Shown in pieces: positions 18,772 through 26,928 of a stretch of 64,000 nt of DNA. The DNA comes from AP-15 sp963812675. Lineage in GTDB: Bacteria; Pseudomonadota; Alphaproteobacteria; ATCC43930; CGMCC-115725. Position 1 is the stretch's first letter. Each line of letters opens with the position of its first letter. A program made the translations under genes and the position numbers. The notes under the pieces were generated by a model. The model searched no databases, had not been told where the DNA came from, and saw only the letters and a program-made list of their open reading frames with translations. The stretch is from the NCBI GenBank assembly GCA_963812675.1, contig CAWEWR010000019.1, positions 6,643-70,642 on the forward strand, written 5' to 3'.

Positions 18772-18903
18772 TGAAGCCGAATTACGCGCGCGTAGGTGAC
18801 GGAATCCGGTGTCGACCTGAAGCCGCTCTGTAATTCTACAACCGAAGAGGTGTAAATGGTGGTATAAAGGTCAGAAAGCGCTCTCGCGTGACGGAGTGAC
18901 GAA

Positions 18904-19884
18904 ATGCGGCCCGGCTCTATCGAATATGATCCGGTTGTTGGGAACGAGATCCTGGAACGATTGGCTGACGGCGATTCTTTGGCCGCAATCTGCCGCGATC
19001 AAGGGATGCCCGATGAGCGGAGCGTTCGGCGGTGGGCGCGAAACCACGGCGACTTTGGCGATCAGTACGCAGTCGCGCGACGGCTCGGCTACGAGAAGCG
19101 TGCTGATGAGCTGCTCGAAATCGCGGATGATGCGTCCGCCGATTGGAGCGAGACCGAGAATGGCCACAGGGTCGTTAGGCCGTTTGTAATTAAGGTCGGT
19201 GGTAAGATCATGGGCGACAGCTTTGTTTCGTATCTGCGCGTTTCGACCGACAAGCAAGGTCGCTCCGGGCTTGGCATCGAGGCACAACGCGCCGCGGTCG
19301 CATCCTACCTGGACGGGTTCGGTGCAGTACCAATGGCGGAACTCGTCGAGGTCGAGAGCGGCAAGCGCGATGATCGCCCCGAGCTCTCACGAGCCCTCGC
19401 CGAATGTCGCGTCCGGAAGGCAACGCTGGTAATCGCGAAGCTCGATCGCCTTGCCCGCGATGCTCACTTCCTGCTCGGCCTGCAGCGTTCGGGCATCGCG
19501 TTCACGGCGGCGGACATGCCGAATGCGAACCGCCTGACGGTCGGCATCATGGCGATGGTCGCCGAGGAGGAGCGGCGCGCTATCTCTGACCGGACCAAGG
19601 CAGCGCTCGCTGCGGCCAAGGCGCGGGGCGTCAAGTTTGGCGGCCGGGTGGAGAACCTCAAGAACGCAAAACTGGGGCGCCAGAAGGCGGCAGAAGTACG
19701 GCAAGGCAAGGCCGCATCCCGAACCGCCGATCTGCTCCCGGTGATCGACGCTATCCGGGCGGAGGGGATCACTAGCGCAACGGGGATCGCCAAAGCACTG
19801 AACGAGCGCGGCATTCCGACGACGCGCGGCGGTCGCTGGCAGGCCGTGCAGGTTCAACGAATGCTACGAAGCGCGACCGAATAG
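18904..19884 (+). CDS. Terminase-small-subunit-like HTH fused in frame to a serine recombinase
   Basis: One open frame of 326 codons with two unrelated parts. Residues 1 to about 85 (ERLADGDSLAAICRDQGMPD, then SVRRWARNHGDFGDQYAVAR) match the HTH half of Sf6-type phage terminase small subunits. From Met103 (ATG 19210) it is a small serine recombinase/resolvase: FVSYLRVSTDKQGRSG with the catalytic serine, LVIAKLDRLARDAHFL, VGIMAMVAEEERRAISDRTK, and a C-terminal helical DNA-binding part (GITSATGIAKALNERGIPTT). The recombinase can be made alone from ATG 19210 (224 aa), so the true product may be either. The C-terminal half of the terminase subunit is gone and no other phage genes adjoin. Confidence 0.8.
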   Translation: MRPGSIEYDPVVGNEILERLADGDSLAAICRDQGMPDERSVRRWARNHGDFGDQYAVARRLGYEKRADELLEIADDASADWSETENGHRVVRPFVIKVGGKIMGDSFVSYLRVSTDKQGRSGLGIEAQRAAVASYLDGFGAVPMAELVEVESGKRDDRPELSRALAECRVRKATLVIAKLDRLARDAHFLLGLQRSGIAFTAADMPNANRLTVGIMAMVAEEERRAISDRTKAALAAAKARGVKFGGRVENLKNAKLGRQKAAEVRQGKAASRTADLLPVIDAIRAEGITSATGIAKALNERGIPTTRGGRWQAVQVQRMLRSATE

Positions 19885-19981
19885 CATCGGGCGCCCCGAG
19901 ATCCGTCCCGACCCGCGCGCATGACGGCGTCCCACGTGTTCCGAAAGATACGTATGCCCTTCAGGTTGCTATGTGGTTGCT

Positions 19982-20020
19982 AAGGCTTATGCGACCCGAA
20001 AGTGGAATCGCATAAGCCTT
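19982..20020. repeat. Perfect 13-bp inverted repeat beside tRNA-Gly
   Basis: AAGGCTTATGCGA (19982-19994) and TCGCATAAGCCTT (20008-20020) are exact reverse complements around a 13-nt loop, 12 bases past the tRNA-Gly 3' end. There is no T-run on the tRNA's own strand, so a simple terminator is not supported. It lies between the recombinase gene and the tRNA, where an attachment or processing site could be expected. Confidence 0.7.
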
Positions 20021-20032
20021 TGCAAAACATGG

Positions 20033-20104
20033 AGCGGGCGAGGGGATTCGAACCCCCGACCCCAACCTTGGCAAGGTTGTGCTCTACCCCTGAGCTACAC
20101 CCGC
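20033..20104 (-). tRNA. tRNA-Gly (GCC)
   Basis: The reverse complement folds as a full cloverleaf of 72 nt: acceptor GCGGGTG paired with CGCCCGC, D-arm GCTC/GAGC, anticodon arm CAACC-TTGCCAA-GGTTG with anticodon GCC, T-arm GGGGG-TTCGAAT-CCCCT, and discriminator T. CCA is not encoded. Confidence 0.97.
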
Positions 20105-20227
20105 ACCGCTCGGGAGGAGTTTGCGGTCTTGGTCGCCGACATATGATAGCGGAGGACACGCGGTTTGCAAGCCTTGCCTTCGGGGCGAGCCTTGCTTTCC
20201 GGGCGGGCGGATCGCATCGTGCCTACG

Positions 20228-20754
20228 ATGCCGCCGCCGTTGATGACCCCGGGAGAGCTGTTTGCGCGTTTCGACGCGCTCGGGATCGCGCATCGGACAT
20301 ATTCCCATCCTCCGGTATTCACCGTCGCGGATTCGGCAGTGTTGCGCGGCAGCCTTCCTGGGGCGCACTGCAAGTGCCTTTTTTGCAAGGACAAGAAGGG
20401 CGGGTTTTGGCTTGCGGTCATGCTCGAAGAACGCCGGATCGATCTGAAGAAGCTGACGGCGCCCCGTTTTTCCTTTCCTTTGGCGGCGCCGACGACCTCC
20501 ATCGGCTTCTGGGCGTGCCGCCGGGGAGCGTCACGCCTTTCGCCCTCCTCAACGATGTCCAGCATCTCGTCAGTCCCGTACTCGATGCCGCGATGCTGCA
20601 ACACGACCCGCTGAATTATCACCCGCTGGTAAACGATCGCACGACGGCCGTCTCGGCCGCCGATCTGCTGCGGTTGATCAACGTCTCGGGGCACGTGCCG
20701 CGGATCGTCAATCTGGCCGGCCTCGAGCAGGAGCCGGACGTCGCGGACAGCTGA
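20228..20754 (+). pseudogene. YbaK/ProX-type prolyl-tRNA editing protein, frameshifted by a 5-bp tandem duplication
   Basis: Aminoacyl-tRNA deacylase fold that clears mischarged Ala- or Cys-tRNA(Pro). The N-terminal part (TPGELFARFDALGIAHRTYS, then CKCLFCKDKKGGFWLAVMLE) is in one frame; the C-terminal part (GGADDLHRLLGVPPGSVTPF, ALLNDVQHLV, DPLNYHPLVNDRTT) is in another. At 20472-20481 the sequence CCTTT occurs twice in tandem; removing one copy joins the frames exactly (RFSFGGADDL) and restores a protein of about 174 aa, normal for the family. Either a replication-slippage pseudogene or an assembly error. The start is ATG 20228 or 20243. Confidence 0.85.
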
Positions 20755-20829
20755 GCGCATCGGATTGCTGCCGCTTGTCTTACTTCGATCGCGCCGCCAT
20801 GTTGTCGGATAAAACCGGAGAGAAGAGTG

Positions 20830-21738
20830 ATGCCGAGTGAACCTTTGATCGGCGGCGCGGCTGCCGCCCCTGTAAAGGACGTCACTACCGCCAATTTCAT
20901 GGCCGAAGTCGTCGACGGCTCGTTCGACGCGCCGGTCATCGTCGATTTCTGGGCGCCGTGGTGCGGTCCCTGCAAGCAGCTCGGGCCGATCCTCGAAAAG
21001 ACCGTTCGCGCCACCAACGGCGCGGTTCGAATGGTCAAGCTCAATATCGACGAGAACCCCGAAATCGCGCAGCAGATGCGCATACAATCGATCCCGGCGG
21101 TTTACGCCTTCAAGGACGGGCGGCCGGTCGACGGCTTTGTCGGCGCTTTGCCCGAGAGCCAGGTCAAGCAGTTCGTCCAGCGGCTGGGCGGCGGGAAGGG
21201 TGGCCCCTCGCCGGTCGCGGAGGCGCTGGCCATGGCCAAAGAGGCGATGCAGGGTGGCGATCACGCTAGCGCCGCCGCCCTCTACTCGCAGATCCTGCAG
21301 CGCGAGCCCACCAACATCGAGGCGCTAGCCGGCCTTGCGCGCGCGATGATCGCGCGCGGCGAGTTCGCCAAAGCCAAACAGCACCTTGATCGCGTTCCGA
21401 AGGAGAGCGCCGGGCACGCCGAGATCACCGCGGCGCGCTCCGCCCTCGACCTCGCCGAGCAGGCGCAGAAGGCGATGGCTTCGGCCGGCAAGCTGCGCGC
21501 CCGGCTGTCGCAGAACCCGGACGACCATGAGGCGCGCCTGGAGCTCGCCACCGGGCTGTTCGGAAGCGGCGACCGGGAAGCTGCGATAGACGAGCTGTTG
21601 ACCCTGTTTAAACGCGACCGCGAATGGAATGAGCAGGCCGCTCGCAAGCAGCTGCTCAAATTCTTCGAGGTGATGGGACCGACCGACCCGCTGACCCTGA
21701 GCGGCCGGCGCCGGCTTTCCTCTGTAATGTTTTCTTGA
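20830..21738 (+). CDS. cnoX: Thioredoxin-TPR protein, YbbN/CnoX-type co-chaperone
   Basis: 302 aa. N-terminal thioredoxin domain (residues about 15-120) with VIVDFWAPWCGPCKQLGPIL; both cysteines of CGPC (about 45 and 48) are present, so a redox-active form is possible, unlike E. coli YbbN. A TPR-rich C-terminal part follows (AAALYSQILQREPTNIEALA, LRARLSQNPDDHEARLELAT). CnoX proteins protect substrates under oxidative stress and hand them to GroEL. I prefer ATG 20830 over the GTG immediately before it; GGAGAGAAG lies just upstream. It leads a four-gene same-strand row with LonSBD, Trm112 and DUF971. Confidence 0.92.
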   Translation: MPSEPLIGGAAAAPVKDVTTANFMAEVVDGSFDAPVIVDFWAPWCGPCKQLGPILEKTVRATNGAVRMVKLNIDENPEIAQQMRIQSIPAVYAFKDGRPVDGFVGALPESQVKQFVQRLGGGKGGPSPVAEALAMAKEAMQGGDHASAAALYSQILQREPTNIEALAGLARAMIARGEFAKAKQHLDRVPKESAGHAEITAARSALDLAEQAQKAMASAGKLRARLSQNPDDHEARLELATGLFGSGDREAAIDELLTLFKRDREWNEQAARKQLLKFFEVMGPTDPLTLSGRRRLSSVMFS

Positions 21739-21750
21739 AGGGAGAGTGCG

Positions 21751-22407
21751 ATGAGCGAGCGGCGCGGCGGAGCGGCGCTCCCCGCTATTCTCCCGATTTT
21801 TCCGCTGACCGGCGTCCTGCTGCTCCCCCGCGGCCGGCTGCCCTTGAACATCTTCGAGCCGCGCTATCTGGCGATGACGCGCGACGCCCTCGCCGGCGAG
21901 CGCCTGATCGGCATGGTCCAGCCGAGCGATCCGGCCGCGTCAGGCCGCAATCCGCCGGTTTATCCGACGGGCTGCGCCGGCCGCATCACCTCGTTTTCCG
22001 AGACCGAGGATGGACGTTTTCTGATCACCTTGACGGGCATCTCTCGTTTTCGGATCCGCGAGGAGCTGCCGCTATTAGAGGGCTATCGCCGCGTCGTCCC
22101 GGATTGGCAGGAGTTTGCCCAAGATATCGAGGGAGAGGAGGCGCCCGAGTTTGATCGCGAGCGGCTGATGCGCGGGCTGAGGGCCTATTTTCAGCAGCAC
22201 CAGATCTCGGCCGATTGGGATTCGATCACCTCGGTCGCGGGCGAGCGGCTCGTCAGCTCGATTGCGATGATCTGCCCCTTCGATCCGAGCGAGAAGCAGG
22301 CACTGCTAGAGGCGCCGGATCTCGGTGAACGCGCGCGCCTACTGACGGCAATTGTCGAGATGGCGGTAATGCAGCGCCCGAGCGAGGGCACTGGCGCACG
22401 CCACTAG
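21751..22407 (+). CDS. LON peptidase substrate-binding (LonSBD/PUA-like) domain protein
   Basis: 218 aa. It is the stand-alone N-terminal domain of Lon without the AAA+ or protease parts. The signature FPLTGVLLLPRGRLPLNIFE with EPRYLAMTRDAL is followed by GMVQPSDP, GCAGRITSFSETEDGRFLIT and ISRFRIREELP. Stand-alone LonSBD proteins are widespread in Alphaproteobacteria next to the thioredoxin-TPR gene; their exact role is not settled. GGGAGAG lies about six bases ahead of ATG 21751, and the gene begins 12 bases after cnoX. Confidence 0.92.
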   Translation: MSERRGGAALPAILPIFPLTGVLLLPRGRLPLNIFEPRYLAMTRDALAGERLIGMVQPSDPAASGRNPPVYPTGCAGRITSFSETEDGRFLITLTGISRFRIREELPLLEGYRRVVPDWQEFAQDIEGEEAPEFDRERLMRGLRAYFQQHQISADWDSITSVAGERLVSSIAMICPFDPSEKQALLEAPDLGERARLLTAIVEMAVMQRPSEGTGARH

Positions 22408-22436
22408 GCAGGATTGAGCTGATATCGGAGGGACGG

Positions 22437-22655
22437 ATGGAAGGAATACCGGAAATCGACCCGAAGCTGTTGGAGATTCTCGTCTGCCCGCTGACCAAAG
22501 CGCCGTTGCGGTACGATCGCGAAGCCCAGGAGCTGATCAGCGAGGAGGCGGGGCTCGCCTACCCGATCCGCGACGGGATTCCGATCATGCTCGTCGATGA
22601 GGCGCGCCCGCTACGCGACGACGAGACCGCGACCAAGCGCCTGCCGTCACCCTGA
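22437..22655 (+). CDS. Trm112 family protein
   Basis: 72 aa. Small zinc-ribbon-like protein of the Trm112/YcaR family: DPKLLEILVCPLTKAPLRYD at the N-terminus, then ELISEEAGLAYPIRDGIPIM and LVDEARPL. In other organisms Trm112 proteins bind and activate methyltransferases. Only one cysteine of the usual zinc set is kept (VCPLT), as in many bacterial members. GGAGG at 22427-22431 precedes the ATG, and it is in line with LonSBD and DUF971. Confidence 0.92.
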   Translation: MEGIPEIDPKLLEILVCPLTKAPLRYDREAQELISEEAGLAYPIRDGIPIMLVDEARPLRDDETATKRLPSP

Positions 22656-22665
22656 GGGGTGTGCC

Positions 22666-23037
22666 ATGAGCGCGGGCGGAACAGCGCGCTGGCCAGTGGA
22701 GCTGCGCTTGAAACGGGCGGAAAAGCTGCTCGATATCGCGTTCGATGACGGCAGTCATTTTTCCCTTCCCGCTGAATACTTGCGCGTCGAGAGCCCGTCC
22801 GCGGAGGTTCAGGGCCACGGTGCGGGACAAAGGACGCTGGTCCACGGCCGCGCCCATGTCGGCATCATGGGGCTCGAACCGGTCGGCAATTACGCCGTAA
22901 AGATCACCTTCGACGATCTGCACGACACCGGCATTTATTCCTGGAATTACCTCTACCAGCTCGGCGTCGAGCGCGAAAAGCGCTGGCGCGAGTATCTCGA
23001 CGCTCTGGCCGCAAACGGACTTCGCCGGGAACCCTGA
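22666..23037 (+). CDS. DUF971 family protein (gamma-butyrobetaine hydroxylase-like N-terminal domain)
   Basis: 123 aa from ATG 22666, preceded by GAGGGGTG. Signature sequence: ELRLKRAEKLLDIAFDDGSH, FSLPAEYLRVESPSAEVQGH, VGIMGLEPVGNYAVKITFDD and HDTGIYSWNYLYQLG. The family occurs alone or fused to the Fe-S carrier ApbC/Mrp and as the N-terminal domain of gamma-butyrobetaine hydroxylase; a role in Fe-S or iron handling is suspected but unproven. The gene follows Trm112 by 10 bases and ends convergently 13 bases before ubiH. Confidence 0.92.
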   Translation: MSAGGTARWPVELRLKRAEKLLDIAFDDGSHFSLPAEYLRVESPSAEVQGHGAGQRTLVHGRAHVGIMGLEPVGNYAVKITFDDLHDTGIYSWNYLYQLGVEREKRWREYLDALAANGLRREP

Positions 23038-23050
23038 CGTCCGGCCCGGC

Positions 23051-24265
23051 CTAAAGCGGCTCGCCGCGAACCAGGCGCGGCAGGTCCCCGACGATCCCCA
23101 TCGCATCGCGCATCAAGAGGCGTTTGAGCGGCGGCAAACGATGCACCGCGGCGAGGCCGATATCGCGAGCGAGCTGGACCGGCGGAAGCGAATTCGAGAA
23201 CAGCCGGTTGAGTTCGTCGGTAACCGTGGCGAGCGCCAGCGCATCGAAGCGGCGCCATTGCTGGTAACGCCGCACCACCGACTCGTTTCCGATGTCGAGA
23301 CCCAGGCGCCGCGCGTCGATTACCAGCTCGGCGAGCGCGGCGACGTTGCGTATGCCGAGATTGAGCCCCTGGCCGGCAATCGGGTGGATCGTATGAGCCG
23401 CCTCCCCGACGAGAGCCAGCCGGGGTGCGGCGTAGCTTTCGGCGAGCAGCAGTGTGAGAGGGTAGGTCCAACGCGGCCCGATCGGTTCGACGGCCCCAAG
23501 GAAATCGCCGAAGCGCGCTGCCAGTTCCGCCGAAAAAGCCGGAGCCGACAGGCTGACGATCCTCGGCGCGAGCTCCGCCCGTTCCGTCCAGACGATCGAG
23601 GATCGGTTGCCGGTCATCGGCAGAATGGCGAACGGGCCGGCCCGCATGAAATGCTCGACGGCGACACCGTTGTGCGGGTGCTGGTGCCGCACTGTCGTGA
23701 CTATGCCGGTCTGGGGATATTGCCATTCGACCGCTCGGATCCCCGCGGTGCGCCGTAACGGAGATTGTCGGCCATCGGCGGCCGCGACGAGCCGGGCTCG
23801 CATCCGGCGCCCGTCGGAAAGCGTTGCGGTCGCCCCGAATGCGGTGGTCGAGACCGACCCCACGGCAAGCGGCGCCAGAAAAAGCAGGTTCGGGATCGAC
23901 CTGACGCGATCGGCCAGGGAGCGCCGCAGAATGCGGTTCTCGACGATGTAGCCGAGCGGGACGCCGGTGCCGAGCTCGCGATGGTCGTAATGAAGGAACA
24001 GAGGCGAATCACCGTCGGCGACCCGGATCTCGAGGATCGGCTCGGCATCTGGTGCGATGTCCGGCCACAACCCGATCGCTTCGAGGACCTTGTGCGAACC
24101 GTAGCTTATCGCCGAGGCGCGCCCGTCGAAATCATCGGCGAGCAAAGCCGCGGGATCCTGCTTATCGACAATTGCGACGGTGAGCCCCGCGCCAGCGCAC
24201 GTGACCCCGAGCAACAGCCCGGTAAGACCGCCGCCGGCGATCAGGAGCTCGACATCATCGCTCAC
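23051..24265 (-). CDS. UbiH/UbiF/COQ6-family FAD-dependent hydroxylase (ubiquinone biosynthesis type)
   Basis: 404 aa class A flavoprotein monooxygenase. The N-terminal dinucleotide fold LLIAGGGLTGLLLGVTCAGA, the central DG-type motif RLVAAADGRQSPLRR and the FAD ribityl-binding LALVGEAAHTIHPIAGQGLN with LGIRNVAAL mark the UbiH/COQ6 group, which hydroxylates the ubiquinone ring. GEAAH replaces the more usual GDAAH or GNAAH. The start is GTG 24265, two bases after the cupin gene stop, so the two are coupled. UbiH, UbiF and UbiI cannot be separated by eye. Confidence 0.9.
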   Translation of the reverse strand: MSDDVELLIAGGGLTGLLLGVTCAGAGLTVAIVDKQDPAALLADDFDGRASAISYGSHKVLEAIGLWPDIAPDAEPILEIRVADGDSPLFLHYDHRELGTGVPLGYIVENRILRRSLADRVRSIPNLLFLAPLAVGSVSTTAFGATATLSDGRRMRARLVAAADGRQSPLRRTAGIRAVEWQYPQTGIVTTVRHQHPHNGVAVEHFMRAGPFAILPMTGNRSSIVWTERAELAPRIVSLSAPAFSAELAARFGDFLGAVEPIGPRWTYPLTLLLAESYAAPRLALVGEAAHTIHPIAGQGLNLGIRNVAALAELVIDARRLGLDIGNESVVRRYQQWRRFDALALATVTDELNRLFSNSLPPVQLARDIGLAAVHRLPPLKRLLMRDAMGIVGDLPRLVRGEPL

Positions 24266-24267
24266 CG

Positions 24268-24744
24268 CTACCCCTGGGCTTGGAGCACCTTATCACCGAC
24301 GGTGACCGGCTTTGCCGCGATCAACACAAAAGCGATCACGCAGGGCGCGCCGCCGCGGTTGACCCAATTGTGGATCGTGCCGCGCTGTACCAGTGCGTCG
24401 CCCGCCTTGAGGTGGACGGTCGCATCGTCGAGCTCCATGTCCACCTCCCCCGACATCACGACGGCATAGTCGATCGAATCCGTCCGGTGGTTGCGCGGGG
24501 TCACCCCGGGCGCCAGTTCGAGAATGCGAAAGACGGTGCCATTGTCGAGCGTCGTCCCGGTCTTGCGCAGGCCGGCGTCTTCCTCACCGGTGTTGTCGAC
24601 CGGAAAACCCTCGGTCGTCCATACCAGGCAAGCGGTGGCGCCCGGACGGGACGAGACCAGGTTTTTCGCAACCTCGTCGATCTTGACGACGGCGCGCCCG
24701 GATGCGTTGTGGCCGGTAACCACCCGGCGGATCTGCAGAGCCAT
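24268..24744 (-). CDS. Cupin-domain protein
   Basis: 158 aa from ATG 24744. Single cupin beta-barrel near residues 75-150: FRILELAPGVTPRNHRTDSI, DYAVVMSGEVDMELDD, and LKAGDALVQRGTIHNWVNRG with a metal-binding His. The N-terminal 70 residues (IRRVVTGHNASGRAVVKIDE) are typical of cupins found with aromatic or quinone metabolism genes. It is immediately followed by the ubiH-like gene, suggesting an operon. Enzyme activity unknown. Confidence 0.88.
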   Translation of the reverse strand: MALQIRRVVTGHNASGRAVVKIDEVAKNLVSSRPGATACLVWTTEGFPVDNTGEEDAGLRKTGTTLDNGTVFRILELAPGVTPRNHRTDSIDYAVVMSGEVDMELDDATVHLKAGDALVQRGTIHNWVNRGGAPCVIAFVLIAAKPVTVGDKVLQAQG

Positions 24745-24823
24745 CAAGGCCTCCTCGGCTGAACTCGTTACGCTCGGCACGATCTTTCCCCAAGACCGGC
24801 AAAATCTGCAACAATCCTGGCCC

Positions 24824-25762
24824 ATGAAGCTGCGCGTCCGATCGATTGCCTACCTCGCTGAAGGCATCAACGGCTATGAGCTGGTGGATCCGCGAGGCCG
24901 CGACCTGCCGCGCTTTGCGCCGGGGGCGCATGTCGAGCTGCGGGCGGCCGGGTTCTTGCGGCAGTTCTCATTGTGGAACGATGCCGCCGAGCGGCGGCGC
25001 TATTGCATTGCGGTCTTGCGCGAAAACCCGAGCCGCGGCGGCTCGCGCCATCTGCACGAGGATGTGAGGGTCGGCGACATTGTGGAGGTGTCGACGCCGC
25101 GCAACGATTTCCCGCTCGACCCGGCCGCGGAACGGCATCTCCTGATCGCGGGCGGCATCGGTATCGCGCCGATCGCGTCGATGATCGCGGAGTTGTGCCG
25201 GCGCCGCGCCGAATTCGAACTCCATTATTGCACGCGCTCCCCCGAGCGAACGGCATTCCGCCGCGAGCTGGCGCCGCTTGCCGCCGAAGGACGGCTCTAC
25301 TTTCACCACGACGGCGGCGATCCGGCGCGGCGTTTCGATATCCGAGCGGCGCTGCGCGAACCGCGGGCGGGAACTCATCTCTACTACTGCGGACCGGCGC
25401 CGCTGATGGCCGCCGCGGCGACGGCAGCACGGCATTGGCCAGCCGGCACCGTGCATTGCGAATACTTCACCGGGGTCCCGGAGCCGGCTGCCGCGGCGGA
25501 CCAGCCGTTTTGCGTGCGATTGGCAAAAACCGGCGGCGATTACGAAGTGCGCGCCGGCGAGACGATCGCCGAGGTGCTGCAGCGCCACGGAGTACCGGTG
25601 AGAACCTCCTGCGAACTCGGCTATTGCGGGACGTGCCTGACGCTCTACCTCGCCGGCGAGCCCGATCACCGAGACCAGGTGCTCGAAGAAAGCGGGCGCC
25701 GACATTACGTGCTGATCTGCTGCTCGCGGTCAAAGAGCCCGATCCTCGTTTTGGATTTATAG
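24824..25762 (+). CDS. VanB-type ferredoxin-NAD(P) oxidoreductase (phthalate dioxygenase reductase family)
   Basis: 312 aa in PDR order: FMN-binding barrel (residues 1-100, with AGFLRQFSLWND and SRGGSRHLHEDVRVGDIVEV), NAD(P)-binding domain (LLIAGGIGIAPIASMIAELC, LYYCGPAPLMAAA), then a C-terminal plant-type 2Fe-2S domain with the SCELGYCGTC cysteines and a final cysteine in LICCS. Such reductases feed electrons to Rieske oxygenases in aromatic demethylation or hydroxylation. No oxygenase partner is in the window, so the partner must be encoded elsewhere. Starts at ATG 24824, divergent from the cupin gene. Confidence 0.93.
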   Translation: MKLRVRSIAYLAEGINGYELVDPRGRDLPRFAPGAHVELRAAGFLRQFSLWNDAAERRRYCIAVLRENPSRGGSRHLHEDVRVGDIVEVSTPRNDFPLDPAAERHLLIAGGIGIAPIASMIAELCRRRAEFELHYCTRSPERTAFRRELAPLAAEGRLYFHHDGGDPARRFDIRAALREPRAGTHLYYCGPAPLMAAAATAARHWPAGTVHCEYFTGVPEPAAAADQPFCVRLAKTGGDYEVRAGETIAEVLQRHGVPVRTSCELGYCGTCLTLYLAGEPDHRDQVLEESGRRHYVLICCSRSKSPILVLDL

Positions 25763-25769
25763 GGGCAAG

Positions 25770-26585
25770 TCAGCTTGCTCGTTGGAGCACCGCGTTGAAC
25801 AAGCGGACCCTGTCCTCCTGGTAATTCCGCGCCGAGTTGCGCGCGATCGCCGCCCAATCGGGTCCGACCAGCAAATGAATTCCGAGTGGCGGAGGCGCGC
25901 CCTCGGCCGCGCGCCTCCAGGATTGGGAGGATGTTTGCGTGGTGTCCTGCCAGGTGACGACGCGAAAGCCGGCGGCTTCGAGCTTCGCGCGCGTGGCCTC
26001 CACGGTCAGCAGAAAGCTGATGCTCGCCTCCCGCGCCCAGGGCACCGGATAGTGCGGCTCGCCGCCTGGGCCCGCCGCCACTTCCTGCAGCGCGAGCCGG
26101 CCTCCAGGTTTGAGGACGCGGTGCATCTCGGAATAGAGCCGATCGCGATCGGCGATGTTCATCGAGGCGTTTTGCGACCACACGACGTCGAAGCTCATGT
26201 CATCAAATGGGAGATCGAGCGCATTGCCCTGGCGATAATCGACCTTGCCGGTCAATCCGGTGAGCCGGGTCAGCATCTCGGCCACGCGGCAGAATTCTGC
26301 GGTCAGGTCGATGCCCTCGACTTGGCAGCCGTAGCGGCTGGCGAGAAATCGCGATGGGCCGCCGATCCCGGAGCCGACGTCGAGCACCCGTTCACCGCCG
26401 CGCAACCCGGCGAGATCGGCCAGCCTGATTGTCGCCTGCCGTTGCCCGCCATGAAACTCGTCGACGGGAGCGAGATCGTCAGGCGTCAGATGGTCGATAT
26501 CCTTCCCGGCCTGCTTCAGCGCCGTAAGGATGACGTCCCCGAGGTCCTGACGGGTGTAGTGAGTTTCGACGGGATTTCCCGACAA
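25770..26585 (-). CDS. Class I SAM-dependent methyltransferase
   Basis: 271 aa. Similar in layout to sarcosine/dimethylglycine and gamma-tocopherol-type methyltransferases. The SAM-binding motif I is RVLDVGSGIGGPSRFLASRY, motif II follows (DYRQGNALDLPFDDMSFDVV), and WSQNASMNIADRDRLYSEMH with RVLKPGGRLALQEV is typical of ubiE-like enzymes. Start at TTG 26585 because AGGAGG lies five bases upstream; no in-frame ATG is as well placed. It ends convergently with the VanB-type gene, seven bases apart. Substrate unknown. Confidence 0.88.
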   Translation of the reverse strand: MSGNPVETHYTRQDLGDVILTALKQAGKDIDHLTPDDLAPVDEFHGGQRQATIRLADLAGLRGGERVLDVGSGIGGPSRFLASRYGCQVEGIDLTAEFCRVAEMLTRLTGLTGKVDYRQGNALDLPFDDMSFDVVWSQNASMNIADRDRLYSEMHRVLKPGGRLALQEVAAGPGGEPHYPVPWAREASISFLLTVEATRAKLEAAGFRVVTWQDTTQTSSQSWRRAAEGAPPPLGIHLLVGPDWAAIARNSARNYQEDRVRLFNAVLQRAS

Positions 26586-26680
26586 TGACGCCTCCTGTTG
26601 CCGCTCTATTGGTTGTTCATACGCGAAGGATCAGCCAGCAAGGGTCCGCTCACCCGTAGAAATCCTCGGTTCCAGAGATT

Positions 26681-26727
26681 CTGTTCGCTGTTATCGCTGG
26701 CTGTTCCTTCGCTGTTTGTTGGCTGTT
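26681..26727. repeat. CTGTT-rich direct repeats
   Basis: Five CTGTT units at 26681, 26688, 26701, 26712 and 26723, several inside longer TGGCTGTT or CGCTGTT repeats with irregular 7-13 base spacing. Similar tracts occur between genes in related Alphaproteobacteria, to my recollection. Confidence 0.5.
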
Positions 26728-26928
26728 CTTATCAGCCGCTGACAGTAGCTGCGCATCTCCGCTGACCCCGGATTCTTTTAGCATGCAAATATGGCAATTT
26801 TCTGGGTCTTTATTTCGGGCCTCTGGAAATTCAACTCGCCCCGTCAGGCGGCGGCACCCGACTTCGGCTGCGCACCTGCTTCGCAGCTTCCTCAGGATGG
26901 GGAAGCCTCTAATGCCATCAAAGGATTA

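Noticed and set aside
19982..20020. Inverted repeat as a tRNA-Gly terminator
   Set aside because: No T-run follows the stem on the tRNA strand; reported as a repeat instead.
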